Of a stretch of DNA of 64,000 bases, positions 8,485-20,134 are shown piece by piece. This stretch comes from Prado023 sp963697345. GTDB taxonomy: Bacteria > Actinomycetota > Actinomycetes > S36-B12 > CAIYMF01. The translations under genes were made by a program, and so were the position numbers. The notes beneath the pieces are model-generated. The model worked only from the letters and a program-made list of their open reading frames with translations. It was not told the DNA's origin and did not search any database. The DNA lies in contig CAVONS010000002.1 in NCBI GenBank assembly GCA_963697345.1, positions 1 through 64,000 on the forward strand, in the 5' to 3' direction. Every line of letters begins with the position of its first letter. The stretch's first letter is position 1.

Positions 8485-8606
8485 ACGTGCCGCGGGCCTG
8501 CGCGTGCAGACCGCGACTGCATGCGGCACACTGTCAGCGGTCAATGACCAAGTGTGACAACTGGTGGGGTCGGGGGCTTTCGAGCCCGGAGCGATGAGGG
8601 GTGCGC

Positions 8607-11600
8607 ATGTCCGTGGCGATTTCCGGGGTGCCTGCGCGCCTGATGTCGATGCTGCTGTCCGTCGTGCTGGCACTGCCGGCCGTGTTCACCCTGGGGGTGA
8701 TCACGGCGGCCCCCGCGGCGGCGGCCGAGCCGACCATCGCGATCACCAAGGATGGGCCCGGCCAGGTCCTCGTCGGCGACACAGCCACCTACACGCTGAC
8801 CGCGACCAACCCCACCGGCGCCCCCCAGGTGCCCCAGTACAACCTCTCCTTCCGTGACGTCCTGCCCCCCGGCGTGGTGTACGAGGGGCCCACGAGTCCC
8901 GCGAGCGCGGGCGAGCCCACGATCGTCACCAACCGGCTGAACCCCGCCGATCCAGCCACCGAGTACCAGACACTGATCTGGACCAACGTGGCCGACCTGC
9001 AGGTGAACTCCTCAGCCGACCTCAGCTTCGTCGTGCGGGCGGAGCGCGATCCGAAGCCGGTCTCCTCGACGTTCACCAACCAGGCAGGCGCCTACACGAA
9101 CGCCGACCCGCGCTATGTGCCGAAGTTCGATCCCACCACCGGGGAGCCGGTTCCCGGCCCCACGAGCTTCACGGCCTCGGCCACGGCCACGACGGGAAGC
9201 ACCGGGGTCACCGCCTTCACGATCGACAAGGCCAGCGCTCCCAACCCCGAGGGAGAGCTGATGCGGGGGATCCACAACCACGTGGCCACCTACAACGTGA
9301 AGGTGACGAACAACCCGTCGTACGCCACGAACGCAGATCGAGATCCGCGACTACCTGCCCGCCGGGCTGGAGTTCCTCGGGTGCGGGGGCGTGGACAACT
9401 CGACCGACACGGCCCTGTACCCGGGCGGCCGGGAGTACACAGGCGCCCCATCGCTGACCGCAACGGCCCCCCTCACCCCCTGCAATGTGCCGACCCGGGT
9501 CGAGACCGTCGTCGACCCGGCGCCCGACGCGGGCCGCACCTTCCCGCCCGGGGTCTACACCAAGGTCACCTGGGGGTGGGCGACTTCACCACCAGCCAGG
9601 TGAAGACGATCACCTACCGGGCCGGGATCCCGCAGCGGTCGAACACGGACGGCTGGCAGGGCCGCCCCGTGCCCCCGACCACCGCGACCGGCGGAGCACA
9701 GCCCCCGCAGACGGCCAACCTGAACAACAACACCGGCGCGCCGACCCGGGAGACCAGCAGCGAGCTGGGCCTCACGAACATCGCGACCGGCAGCGGCTTC
9801 TACACAGGCCCGGTGCAGGGGCAGACCGGGCCGGGGCCGTTCCCGGTGCAGAGCAGCACTTCGCACACGGTCACCGCGGAGGACCTCGCGATGCAGAAGT
9901 CCGCCGCACCCGGCACGTTCGTCGCCGGTGAGATCGCGACGTACACCCTGAACCTCCAGGTCAGTGAGTACGTGGCCGCCTCGGACATCGTCATCACCGA
10001 CCTGCTGCCCAACGGCGTGTGCCCGGTCTGGAGCACCCAGAGCCCGACCGTGAGCGGCGCGCTGCCGGCCGACTGCGGCACCGGCGGCAGCCCCGCCGGC
10101 TCCGATCCGACCGGGGCGACCCTGTCCACGGTCACGCGCAACTCCGACGGCACGTTCACGTTGGTCTTCGACCCGCTGGCTGCGGCCGCGAACGGCACCA
10201 TCACCGTCACCTACCAGGGCCGGATGCGCACCGAGTACACCGGCGGCAGCCTGGCCGGCCTGCCCACCAGCTCCGGGGACACCTACACCAACAGCGTGTC
10301 CCTGGTGGGCACCACCGACACCCGCCCCGACGTCAACGCGCCGGATCCGACCGGGGAGCTGACGGTCAACGACAACTCCTCGGCCACCCAGTCCTCGACG
10401 CAGCCCTCCATCGACAAGCGGATCAAGCCGAACGTCTCCGGGGCGCTGGGCTACCAGTGCGCGGAGGGCACAACGACGAGCAACCCCAGCGGAGCGCCGG
10501 TCGGGTCCCCGGTCTCCGTGGCCGGAGCCGCCGAGTACGTGGATCCCGCGACAGCGGCCCCGCCCCTGACCGCTGACCAGATCTCGTTCCGCAAGGGCTC
10601 GATCGTCTGCTTCCTGCTGCGCGTGGAGTTCCCGAGCCAGTCCCAGACCCGGAACCCGGTCATCACCGACTTCCTGCCCGCGGGCACGTCCTATGTGCCG
10701 AACAGTGCGGTGGTCACCGCCAACTCGACGTTGACCGGCAATCCGACCCTGACCGATGGTGATGTCGTTCTGAGCCAGGATTCCGCGGGCAACCCGGTGT
10801 TTCGGGTCGGTCAGACGAACGCCGGGAACCGGTTCGCCCCGAAGTCGGCCGTGTTCGAGGTCGTCCTGGCCGTTTCCGTGGACGACGCCGCGGCCGGCGC
10901 AGCGCCGGACATCGTCGGCAACCTGATGAAGTTCCGCTCCGAGAACAGCGCCGGGCAGGCGATCTCGCTGCGCGACCAGCTGGACTTCGCGATCGCCCCG
11001 CTGCCGCCGGTCGCGCTGGTCAAGGGGATCTCCCGGATCACCCCGAAGGTCCAGCCGCCGGCGCCCAGCAACGTCAACGTGCCACCTGCGGCTCCGACGA
11101 ACCGCGACGGGCGCACCGTCCGCGACGGCGACGTGGTGCAGTTCCGCATCGACGTGTCGAACACGAGCGACACGCTCGGCCCCGACTACCAGTCGTCGGT
11201 GCGGGGGCTCGACATCTGGGACAAGCTGCCCGTTGGGGTGCCCTGCGCCAGCGTGGCCAACCCGGATCCGCCTTCGGGCGCGGGAGTGACGTTCACCTGC
11301 CTGGACCCGACCGCCGCCGGCTACCCGGCCGGCGGCTCGGGCCGATCCCTGCTGCGCTGGGTGTTCGACGACTCCGATGCCCAGGCCATCGATGCCGGTG
11401 CTCGTCGGACCCTGACCTACGACTTCACCGTCCCGGAGAACGTCTCCGTCGCTGTGCGCCTGACCGACGACGCCGGTGTGCGCAGCTACCAGGCGTTCAC
11501 CAACCTGCCCGGGGTCGCGGCCACCTACTACCCGGTCAGCAACATCGACACCTCAGTCCCGGTGGCCGACCAGGATGCGCCGCGGGCCGACGACCCGTCG

Positions 11601-14600
11601 AACGTCGTCGTGGCAAACGTCGCCCTGGCCAAGACCGGCACCACAGCCATCACCGAGGACAACAACAACACGCCCGACCAGGCGACGATCGGCGAGGAGG
11701 TGACCTACACGGTCACCGCGACCGTCCCGTACGGCACGTCGGTCTACCGCGGTGTGCTCACCGACACCCTGCCCACCGGCCTGTCCTACGTGTCGGCCAC
11801 GGCCGACTACTCGATCGATGCCGGCACGACATGGAGCACGACCCTGCCCGCCGGCACGGTGCTGGCCAACAGCGCACAGCTGGTGACCCTCTCCCTGCCC
11901 ACGACCTACACCGCGGCCGCAGGCGCGACCACCGATCACGTCTTCCGGGTCGTCATCACTGCGCGTGTGAGCACGATCACCGGCAACGCCCAGGGCGTGA
12001 GCCGCAACAACATCGTGCGGTTCCAGAGCAAGGGTGCCGACACGGATGCGGCCGGCAACGTCACCACGCCGCCGCAGCGCAACTACCGGATCACAGTCGT
12101 CGAGCCGGACCCGACCCTGACGAAGGAAGCCGACGCCACGGAGGTGGCCGCCGGCGACACCGTGACCTACGAGGTGACCGCGACCAACGCGGACGGCCGC
12201 CCGCCGCTGCACGACTCGTGGGTGATCGACTGCGTGCCCGCCGGGCTGCTGTTCCAGGGCTACCTGCCCGCGGGGCGCATCGACGTCCTGCCCGCGGTGC
12301 CCGGCGACGACACGAACGGCTGCACGACAGGCCAGACCCGGCTCGCGTGGAACCCGACCTCACCGAACCCCCCGGCACCGGCACCCGCCCTCACCCCCGG
12401 GACCCTGCTGGCAGGTGCGGCCAACGAGGCGAGGCTCCTGTACGAGGTGGTCGTGTCCGACGAGTCCGCGGGCCTGACGACCTTCACGAACAACGCCACC
12501 CTGGCAGGTGGGACGCTCGACGACGGCACCGCCGACCCGTTGGCCCCGCCCAATGCCCTGGAGCGGACCTACCCCGCGCTGGCCTCGGAGGAGGTCACTG
12601 TGCGCGGGCCGGAAGTGACCAAGTCGGTGGACCCGGAGGCGGCCACGATCGGGCAGAGCGCCACGTGGACCATCCGCGTGACCATCCCGCGTGATGTGAA
12701 CTTCTACCGTGCCGCGGTCATCGACGAGATCGCCGAGGGCATCGACATCGGGTCGATCCAGACGCAGTCGGTGACCTGCGCGACGCTGCCCGGGAATCCG
12801 GAGTGCACCGTCCTTCCCCTCTTCGGCGTCCCGCTGGCCGATGTGCCCGGACCTGTCGCGGGCAGCACCCTCGTCGGCTGGAACCTGGGGGACCTCAAGG
12901 CCGAGCCGTACCAGCGCGTCGTCACGGTGGTCTACTCCGCCCGGATCGACGACCTGCCGGCGAACACCCGCGGCGGTGCACTGCTCGACATCGCCGACGG
13001 TCGGTGGTTCACCAGCCCGACCGGCTCGCCGCCGATCGACGCGGGGGCCACCTTCGACCGGGCCACGACCGAGCGGGCCACCGCGACCGTGGTCGTGCAG
13101 GAACCGCTGGTGACCATCGACAAGGCCGTGGGCCCCACGGCGACGCCGGCCCCCGGGGACGTGTTCACCTATACCGTCACGGCCCGCAACGGCTCCGCTG
13201 CCGACGTCTCGACCGCCCACGGCGTGGTCGTGTCCGATGCCGTCCCGGTCGGAGTGGTCGTTGACCCCGCCTCGATCTCCGACGGCGGGGTGTTCACCCC
13301 GCCCGCGGCTCCCGCAGACCCGGCGCTGGGCGGTGGCACCATCACCTGGCCGGCCATCGATGCCATCGCGCCGGGCGGGTCGAAGGAGCTCACCTATCAG
13401 GCGCGCCTTGCCCCCTCGGCCTCCCTGACGGCCGCCGGGAAGCTCAACACCGCGTCGGTGACCCGGTACACGAGCCTGCCCGAGCCGGGCGATGGCGACC
13501 CGGCCAACCCGGACATCCGGGAGTACACCGGGCCCTCGGCGAACCAGACGGTCACCCCGCGGTTCCCGCGGATCACGCCGACCAAGTCCACCCCCAACGG
13601 GGCGCTGGCCTACATCGGTGAGCCCTTCACCTGGCAGCTCACGCTGACCAACTCCGGGCAGTCGCGGGCCTACGGCGTGGACGCCGTCGACACCCTGCCG
13701 GCCAACTGGACCTACACCGAGACCTCGAGCGTGCTGGTCGCCGGTACGGCGCAGTCCCCGGCGCCCACCCCCACCCTGGGCAGCGCAGGGGGTCGCCAGA
13801 CCCTGACGTGGACGGATCTCGGCGCCCTCAACCCCGGCCAGTCGATCGTGGTCACCTTCACTGCGACTGCGCAGCCGGGGGCCGCCGTGGACGCGGGCGC
13901 CGGCTCGTCGATCGCACACACCAACACAGTGGCCACCACTGCCGAGGACGCCACAGGCGCCCAGGGCAGTGCCGCCGGGCCGTACAACGCGGGGCCGGCC
14001 AGCGCCGTGGCACGCATCCACTCCGCCGACCTGGTCGTGGACAAGGGCCACCTGGGCACCCCGGTTGCCGGTGAGACGTTCAACTGGACGATCGACGTCC
14101 GCAACGACGGTCCGGACACGGCCGTCGGGCCGTTCACGGTCACCGACACCGTCGAGGCGCCGATGACGTTCGTGGGCGCATCGGGCGATGGTTGGACCTG
14201 CTCGGCCGTGGGCGCTGTCGTGTCATGCACGCGGGCCAATGCCGACGACACCCTGGCCAACGGCGACTCCTTCCCGCGGATCACGCTGCGGGTGGCCATC
14301 CCCAGCGATGCGCCGATCCCCACCACGCTGAGCAACACCGCGCAGGTGTCGGGCCGCACCTTCGACCCGAACACCCCCAACACGGACACCGACACCGTAC
14401 CGTTGACGGCCCAGGCGGACCTGGCCATCACCAAGGCGCTCAGCGGGCCGCTGGAGGCGGGGCGCAGCGTCACGTACACGCTGAATGTCGCCAACCTGGG
14501 CCCGTCGACCTCCCGTGGGCCGATCACGGTCACCGACACGGTCCCGGTGGGCACCACGTTCGTCTCCGCGTCCGGTGCCGGCTGGGCCTGCCCCGCAGAC

Positions 14601-17600
14601 GGGGCGGCCGTGAGCACGGTCACCTGCACCCGGGCTGCGGATCTGCTCGCGGGTCAGGCGGCCCCGCAGATCACCCTTGCCCTCGCAGTCGCCAGCGACG
14701 CGACCGGCCAGCTGGCCAACACGGGCGAGGTGTCGGGCACGACCCCGGACCCGGTCCCGGGCAACAATTCCTCCTCCGTGACCGGGACGATCGTCACCCT
14801 GGCCGACGTGGCCATCGAGAAGACCCACGCGGGGGGCTTCGTCCCCGGCACGCCGGACGGCAGCCGGTCGAACTCCTACACGTTCACCGTCACCAACTTC
14901 GGCCCGGCTGACGCAGTGGCCCCGGTGACCGTCGTCGACGTGCTGCCCGAGCACCTGTCCTGGACGGGCACGAAGGTCGATGTCAGCGGGACATGGACAT
15001 GCGCGGCCGACCCGGCCAGCGCCCCGGTCGTCCCCGATCGCCAGGAGATCACCTGCACGCTGACCGGTGGACTCGCCCTCGGCCAGACCCGGGCGGTGCG
15101 GCTGGACATCGCGGTCGGCATCGACGCGCCGACCACCGGGACGTTCGAGAACACGGCGACGGTCAGCACCGGGACGACTGACCCGAAGCCGGCGAACAAC
15201 ACGAGTACCGACCGGACTGACTTCGATTCCGAGGCAGATCTCGCCATCGCCAAGACGCCGGCGAACCAGACCGTCGTGGCCGGCGACCCGGGCGGGGTGA
15301 CCTGGCAGCTGTTGGTCTCCAACAACGGGCCCTCGAACTCGGTCGGGCCCACGGTGGTCACCGACCTGCTTCCGGCCGACATCGCCCTCGTCTCGGCACA
15401 GGGCGCCGGGTGGGACGCGTGCTCGGTCGTCGACCGGACGATCACCTGCAGTCACCCTGACGGTGTGCCTGCCGGGGGGAACCTGCCCCCGATCGACGTG
15501 GTCGGCACGGTGGCCGCCTCGGCCGGCCCCGCCGACCCTGGTCAACTCGGCCAGCGTCGATGGGCCGACACCCGACCCCGATCCGTCGAACAACACCGAT
15601 GAGGCTGAGGTGACCGTGCGCGACGAGGCCGACCTGGCCATCGTGAAGACGTTCACCGGGACCAACCCGGTCGCCGCGGGCGCCGAGACGACGTTCACCC
15701 TGGCGGTGCAGAACCTCGGGCCCAGCGATGCCGACAACGTGATCGTGGGCGACGAGCTGCCCGGCGGCGTCACGCTGGTCAAGGCCACAGGCGCCGGTTG
15801 GGACTGCTCGGATGCCGGGCAGGTCGTCACCTGCCAGCGCGACTCACTGGCGGCGAACAGCTCGGCCCCCGTCATCACGCTCACGATCCAGGTGGACTCG
15901 GGCCAGCCCGAGGGTGTCATCAGCAACACCGCCACCGTGACAGCGTCCACCCCCGACCCGGACACCGACAACAACACGTCGACGGATCGCTTCGCGGTCA
16001 CGACCAGCGCCGACCTGGTGCTGGTCAAGAACCACGCCCCCGACGTCGTCGCGATCGCTGGGGAGCCGGTCACCTTCGAGCTCACCGTCCGCAACGATGG
16101 CCCGTCGGACGCCCAGGCGCCCATCGTGGTCGAGGACACCCTGCCCGTCGGGCTGTCCTACGTGTCCAACGGCTCGGGCTGGACCTGCGCGAGCAGCGGG
16201 ACGCCGGCGGTCGACGAGGTCGTCACGTGCACGCTGGACGGCGGCGACCCGCTGATCTCGGGGGCCCAGGCCCCGGTTCTCACGCTGACGACGCAGATCG
16301 CGGCGCAGGCGGATCCGGGCGAGGTGATCAACGTGGCCGAGGTCACCTCGGGCACGCCGGATCCGACTCCGGACAACAACCGGGACACCGACACCGTCGA
16401 GGTCACGACGCTGGCTGACCTGGCCGTGACGAAGTCGCATGCGGGCCCGGTGCAGGTCGGCGAGGAGCTCGAGTTCACCCTCGTCGTCGCCAACGACGGA
16501 CCCTCCGAGGCGCGGTCAGTCAGCGTGGTCGACACACTGCCCACGGGGCTGACCTACGTGTCCGGCCAGGGGACGGACTGGACGTGCGACGCCGTCGGCC
16601 AGGAGGTGACCTGCACGCTGGCGTCGCCGCTGGCCCCGATGGCGCAGGCGGAGCCGATCACACTGGTCGTGTCCGTCGGCCCGGGGGCCTTCCCGTCGGC
16701 GGAGAACGTGGCCACGGTGGCCACCGAGACCCCCGAGGTGACGACCGACAACAACAGCGCCACCGATCTGGTGGCGGTCCCGCCGCTGGTGGACCTGGCC
16801 GTGGCGAAGACGCACTCAGGCGACTTCACGGTCGGGCAGCAGGGCACCTACACGCTCACGGTGACCAACAAGGGCCCGACGTCGGACCCCGGTCCGCAGA
16901 CGCTGACCGACACGCTGCCCGTCGGCCTGACCTACGTGTCGGCCCAGGGGTCCGGCTGGGTCTGCTCCGCCGCCGCCCAGGAGGTTGAGTGCGTCCGGGC
17001 TGCGGCACTGGCGGTGGACGGGTCCAGCGAGGTCACACTGATCGTCGGCGTCGGACCGGCGGCGGCCCCGTCGGTGGTCAACACGGCGCGCGTGTCCACG
17101 CCGTCAGCGGAGACCACCACGGAGAACAACACGGCGGCTGATCCGACCGGGGTCATCCCCGTGTCCCTCCTCACCATCGTCAAGGACGTGGTGGACCAGG
17201 ACGGCCAGGTGGTCACATACTCGATCGTCGTCGGCAACGATGGCCCCAACGCCACGACCAGCGCGATCGTCGTCAGCGACCCGCTGCCCGAGGGGCTGGA
17301 GTTCGTCTCGGTCTCCGGCGACGGGTGGTCGTGCACCGAGGGCCAGGTCGTGACCTGCACGTACGCGGCGTCGCTGCCGGTGGGTGGCACTGCCGGGTTC
17401 GAGCTGATCGCCGAGCTCACAGCGCTGCCGGGCACCGAGGTGGTCAACGTCGCGTCGGTCGTGGGCGGCTCGGCCGGAGGCATCGTCAGCGACGATGCCG
17501 GGGTCGTCTCGCCGGATGAGGACACGACTGGTGGCGGGGGAGGCTCCTCGAACGGGGGGCTGGCCGACACTGGCGCACACGTCGGACTCGTCCTGTGGGC

Positions 17601-17661
17601 GCTGATGCTGGTCCTCGTCGGCTGGCTGGCCGTGGCCCTGTCGCGCGGGCGCGCCGGGTAG
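8607..17661 (+). CDS. Giant DUF11-repeat cell-surface protein with LAxTG anchor (three apparent frameshifts)
   Basis: Repaired, this is a secreted protein of about 3017 residues. A signal peptide (hydrophobic LLSVVLALPAVFTLGV, cleavage near APAAAAEP) is followed by many DUF11/SdrD-B-like beta-sandwich repeats. At least nine in the 3' half begin with variants of ADLAIxK and contain NxGPS, VxDxLPxG and GxGWxC motifs. The C-terminus has a Gly/Ser linker, LADTG, a hydrophobic helix and the tail SRGRAG, a class-E-sortase-type LAxTG signal. The frame shifts at about 9333 (extra G), at about 9572-9576 (missing G, restoring the frame) and at about 15531-15537 (extra base); homologous repeat sequence continues across each. 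The ATG at 8607 has AGGGG about five bases upstream and is preferred over GTG 8601. The likely role is adhesion or cell-surface structure. Confidence 0.85.
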
Positions 17662-17697
17662 TCGCGGCGCCAGGAGGGTCGCCGCACCGCGCGGGCG

Positions 17698-20134
17698 TCA
17701 GCCGCTGAACGCGGACAGGATGCGCTCCCAGAACGACCGCGGGGCGGGCACCGGATCCATCGTGAAGACGTAGGCGACGTTGCCCCGGGCGCCCACGGGG
17801 GGCCCGTAGGGCAGCGCGTCCAGCGCGCGGCCGGCGGTGGCCTGCAGCCACGCCTCCACCAGGGCAGCCTGGCTCGAGGCATCCAGGACCCCCGCGGCCG
17901 CCGGATCGGTCCCGTCGGCCTGCAGCGAGGTTGAGCCGGCGGCCAGCTCCTGGCCGGCGGACGCAGCTTGGTCGGTTGCCCCGGTCAGGGCATCGAGCCC
18001 GGTGGTCAGCTGCCCGGCGCCAGTGGCGGCTCCCTGTGCCCCGGACGCCAGCTGTCCGGATCCCTCAGCCAGAGCATCCGCGCCGGTGGCTGCGGCCCGG
18101 CTACCCTGCGCCAGCTGCCCGGATCCCTCAGCGAGCACGTCAGCACCGCCTGCGGCGTCGTCGATCCCGGTGGCCAGCTCCTGGGAACCGTCCGCCAGCG
18201 CCCCGAGGGCTGCAGTGAGCGCCACCTGGCTGGAACCCAGCTCGTCGGCCAGCTGCACAAGGCCGGCGTTCAGGGCAGCCATCGCACTCGCCAGCCCTGG
18301 CTGGTCCGGGGTTCCGGCTCCCACCGCCTGGGAAACGGCCGCCACCCCGACCAGCAGCTGCTCGGTGCTGGCCAGTGCACGGTCCAGTGCGGCGGACAGG
18401 GCGGCGGCCTGCTTCTCGAGCACCGCGATGGCGGCCAGCAGTTCCTGGACGTCAGGAAGGGCTTCCCCGGCTGTGGCCAGGGCGGACTCTGCTGCCTCGG
18501 CGACAGCCAGCAGCTGGGCGCACTCGGCGGATGCCGGGTCCAGCGGCGGGGCATCGCCCGTGCACAGCGAGTCGTGGACGTCACGGGCGCCGACCGCTGC
18601 GTCGGTTACGTCCTGCCCGATCGACTTGAGCTGGGCCAGGAGCGCGGCGAAGGCGGCGCGGGCCTCGTCGACGCGTCCCTCGAGGGCGCCGACCACCTCG
18701 TCGACTGCCTTCAGCCCGTCGCGCAGGGCACGGACGCCCTGGTAGATGGTCACGCAGTCGTCGTCCGGGGGCGCGGTACCCCCCGGTGGGCAGGTGGCAT
18801 CGGCGTCGGGCGGGATGGGCGAGGTGAGGTCGAGCACCGGGTCGTTGGGGGAGCCGATCCGGGCGGCAGCCGCGAGCAGGCCGGCCTCGATCTCGACTCC
18901 GCCGACCAGCAGCGGCTCGAGCTGCTCGGCCGGTGATCCGGCGGAGGCTGCCGCCAGCTGCGAGGTCGCGTCGGCCAGGTCCCGGGCACCCGAGGCAGCC
19001 TGGCCCAGGGCCCCGGCGAGCTGCTGGCTGCCGGACGCGACCTCATCGGCGCCTCGGGCGAGCCCACCCACCCCGGTGGCGAGTTCCTCGGAGGCTCCGG
19101 CTGCTGCGCTGGCCCCGTCAGCCACCGCGTCGATGCCTGTGGCCAGCGTGGCGGAGGCCGCCAGGGCGTCGTCCGTACCGCCGGCCAGACCGGCCAGCCC
19201 GTCGGCGAGCTGCGCCGACCCATCGGCCAGCTCGCCTGCGGCCTCGTCGAGCGCGGCCAGCCCGTCATACAGCTCATCGTTGCCCGCGGTCGACCCACCC
19301 AGGAGCTGCGCGGAGAAGTCGGTGGCGGGATCCTGGCCGGAGCCGGCCGGGGTCAACAGCACGCGGGCCCCGGGGATCGAGGCCCGCTCGGTGGTCATGG
19401 TCAGGGACATCGACTGGATGGGTGTGCTCACAGGAGGGAACAACGAGACGTTCCACCGTGGCCACCGTCTGACCCTGCTCGTCGGTGGCCAACATCGCCC
19501 CGGGCGCCCCGACGAGTCCGGCACCCTCCGGCAGGGTGGCGGCGAGGGTGCCCTGGAAGGGCACGAACACCGGCTGGGTGGACTGCTGCTCGTCACCCGC
19601 GGCGTCGGTGTAGGTCAGCTCTGTCGGCTCGGACGTCGTGTTCGTCAGCGTGTAGGTGACCGCGACCTCGCCGGACGTGCCAGGAACCTCCGAGGCCGGG
19701 ATCACCTGGCCGTTCAGGGCGTACTCCACGTGCAGCGCCACGGGCAGGGGCTTGTCGAACCGGGCCTCGGTCAGCGCGGTCGCGCGCTCGCCGCCGACCA
19801 TCAGGACCACGCCATCCGGGGACACCTCCGGGCGACCCAACCGGTCCAGGTAGCGCACGTTCGTCCCGCTCGCGGGGTCGATCACCTCCCGGGCTGCCCC
19901 GTCCACGGTGATCCGGCTCACCAGCACCGCCCGCTCCGGCAGCCCCGTGGGGTCCAGCTGGGCCAGCACCAGTTCGTCGTTGACGACCTCGGCCGGCTGA
20001 TCGGAGGAGTCCGCGCTCTGCAGGGCCGACGGCAACCCACCTGCACTGTCCAGCGCGGGTAGGCCGGCTGCTGGGCCGAGCGCCGTGAGCAGGGCCAGCC
20101 CCGCGGCGCCGAGGGAGATCCCGGAACGCATCAT
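17698..20134 (-). CDS. Secreted/envelope repeat protein paired with an MMPL transporter (one apparent frameshift)
   Basis: Repaired, the protein is about 811 residues. It has a signal-peptide-like start (MMRSGISLGAAGLALLTALGPAAG) and a beta-rich first third (about residues 40-250, for example VALHVEYALNGQVIP). A very long Ala/Gly-rich helical region follows with short units such as LADGSQELATGIDDAAGGAD and LAEGSGQLAQG. These resemble the phase repeats in YhgE/Pip-like proteins, but the usual C-terminal membrane helices are not seen. The frame breaks near 19451-19457, where one extra G (GTGGAAC on the coding strand) separates QTVATV from NVSLFPPVSTP. The start ATG overlaps the stop of the MMPL gene (ATGA), so the two are co-translated. 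It may act as a periplasmic or cell-wall-facing partner of the transporter, which is inference. Confidence 0.72.

Noticed and set aside
8485..8606. A tRNA-like T-arm (CTTTCGAGCCC) before the DUF11 gene
   Set aside because: No acceptor stem, D-arm or anticodon arm can be built around it.
12360..16139. Two long minus-strand frames (563 and 638 residues) within the DUF11 region
   Set aside because: They are antisense to the DUF11 repeats, repeat only because the sense repeats do, and lack domain signatures.
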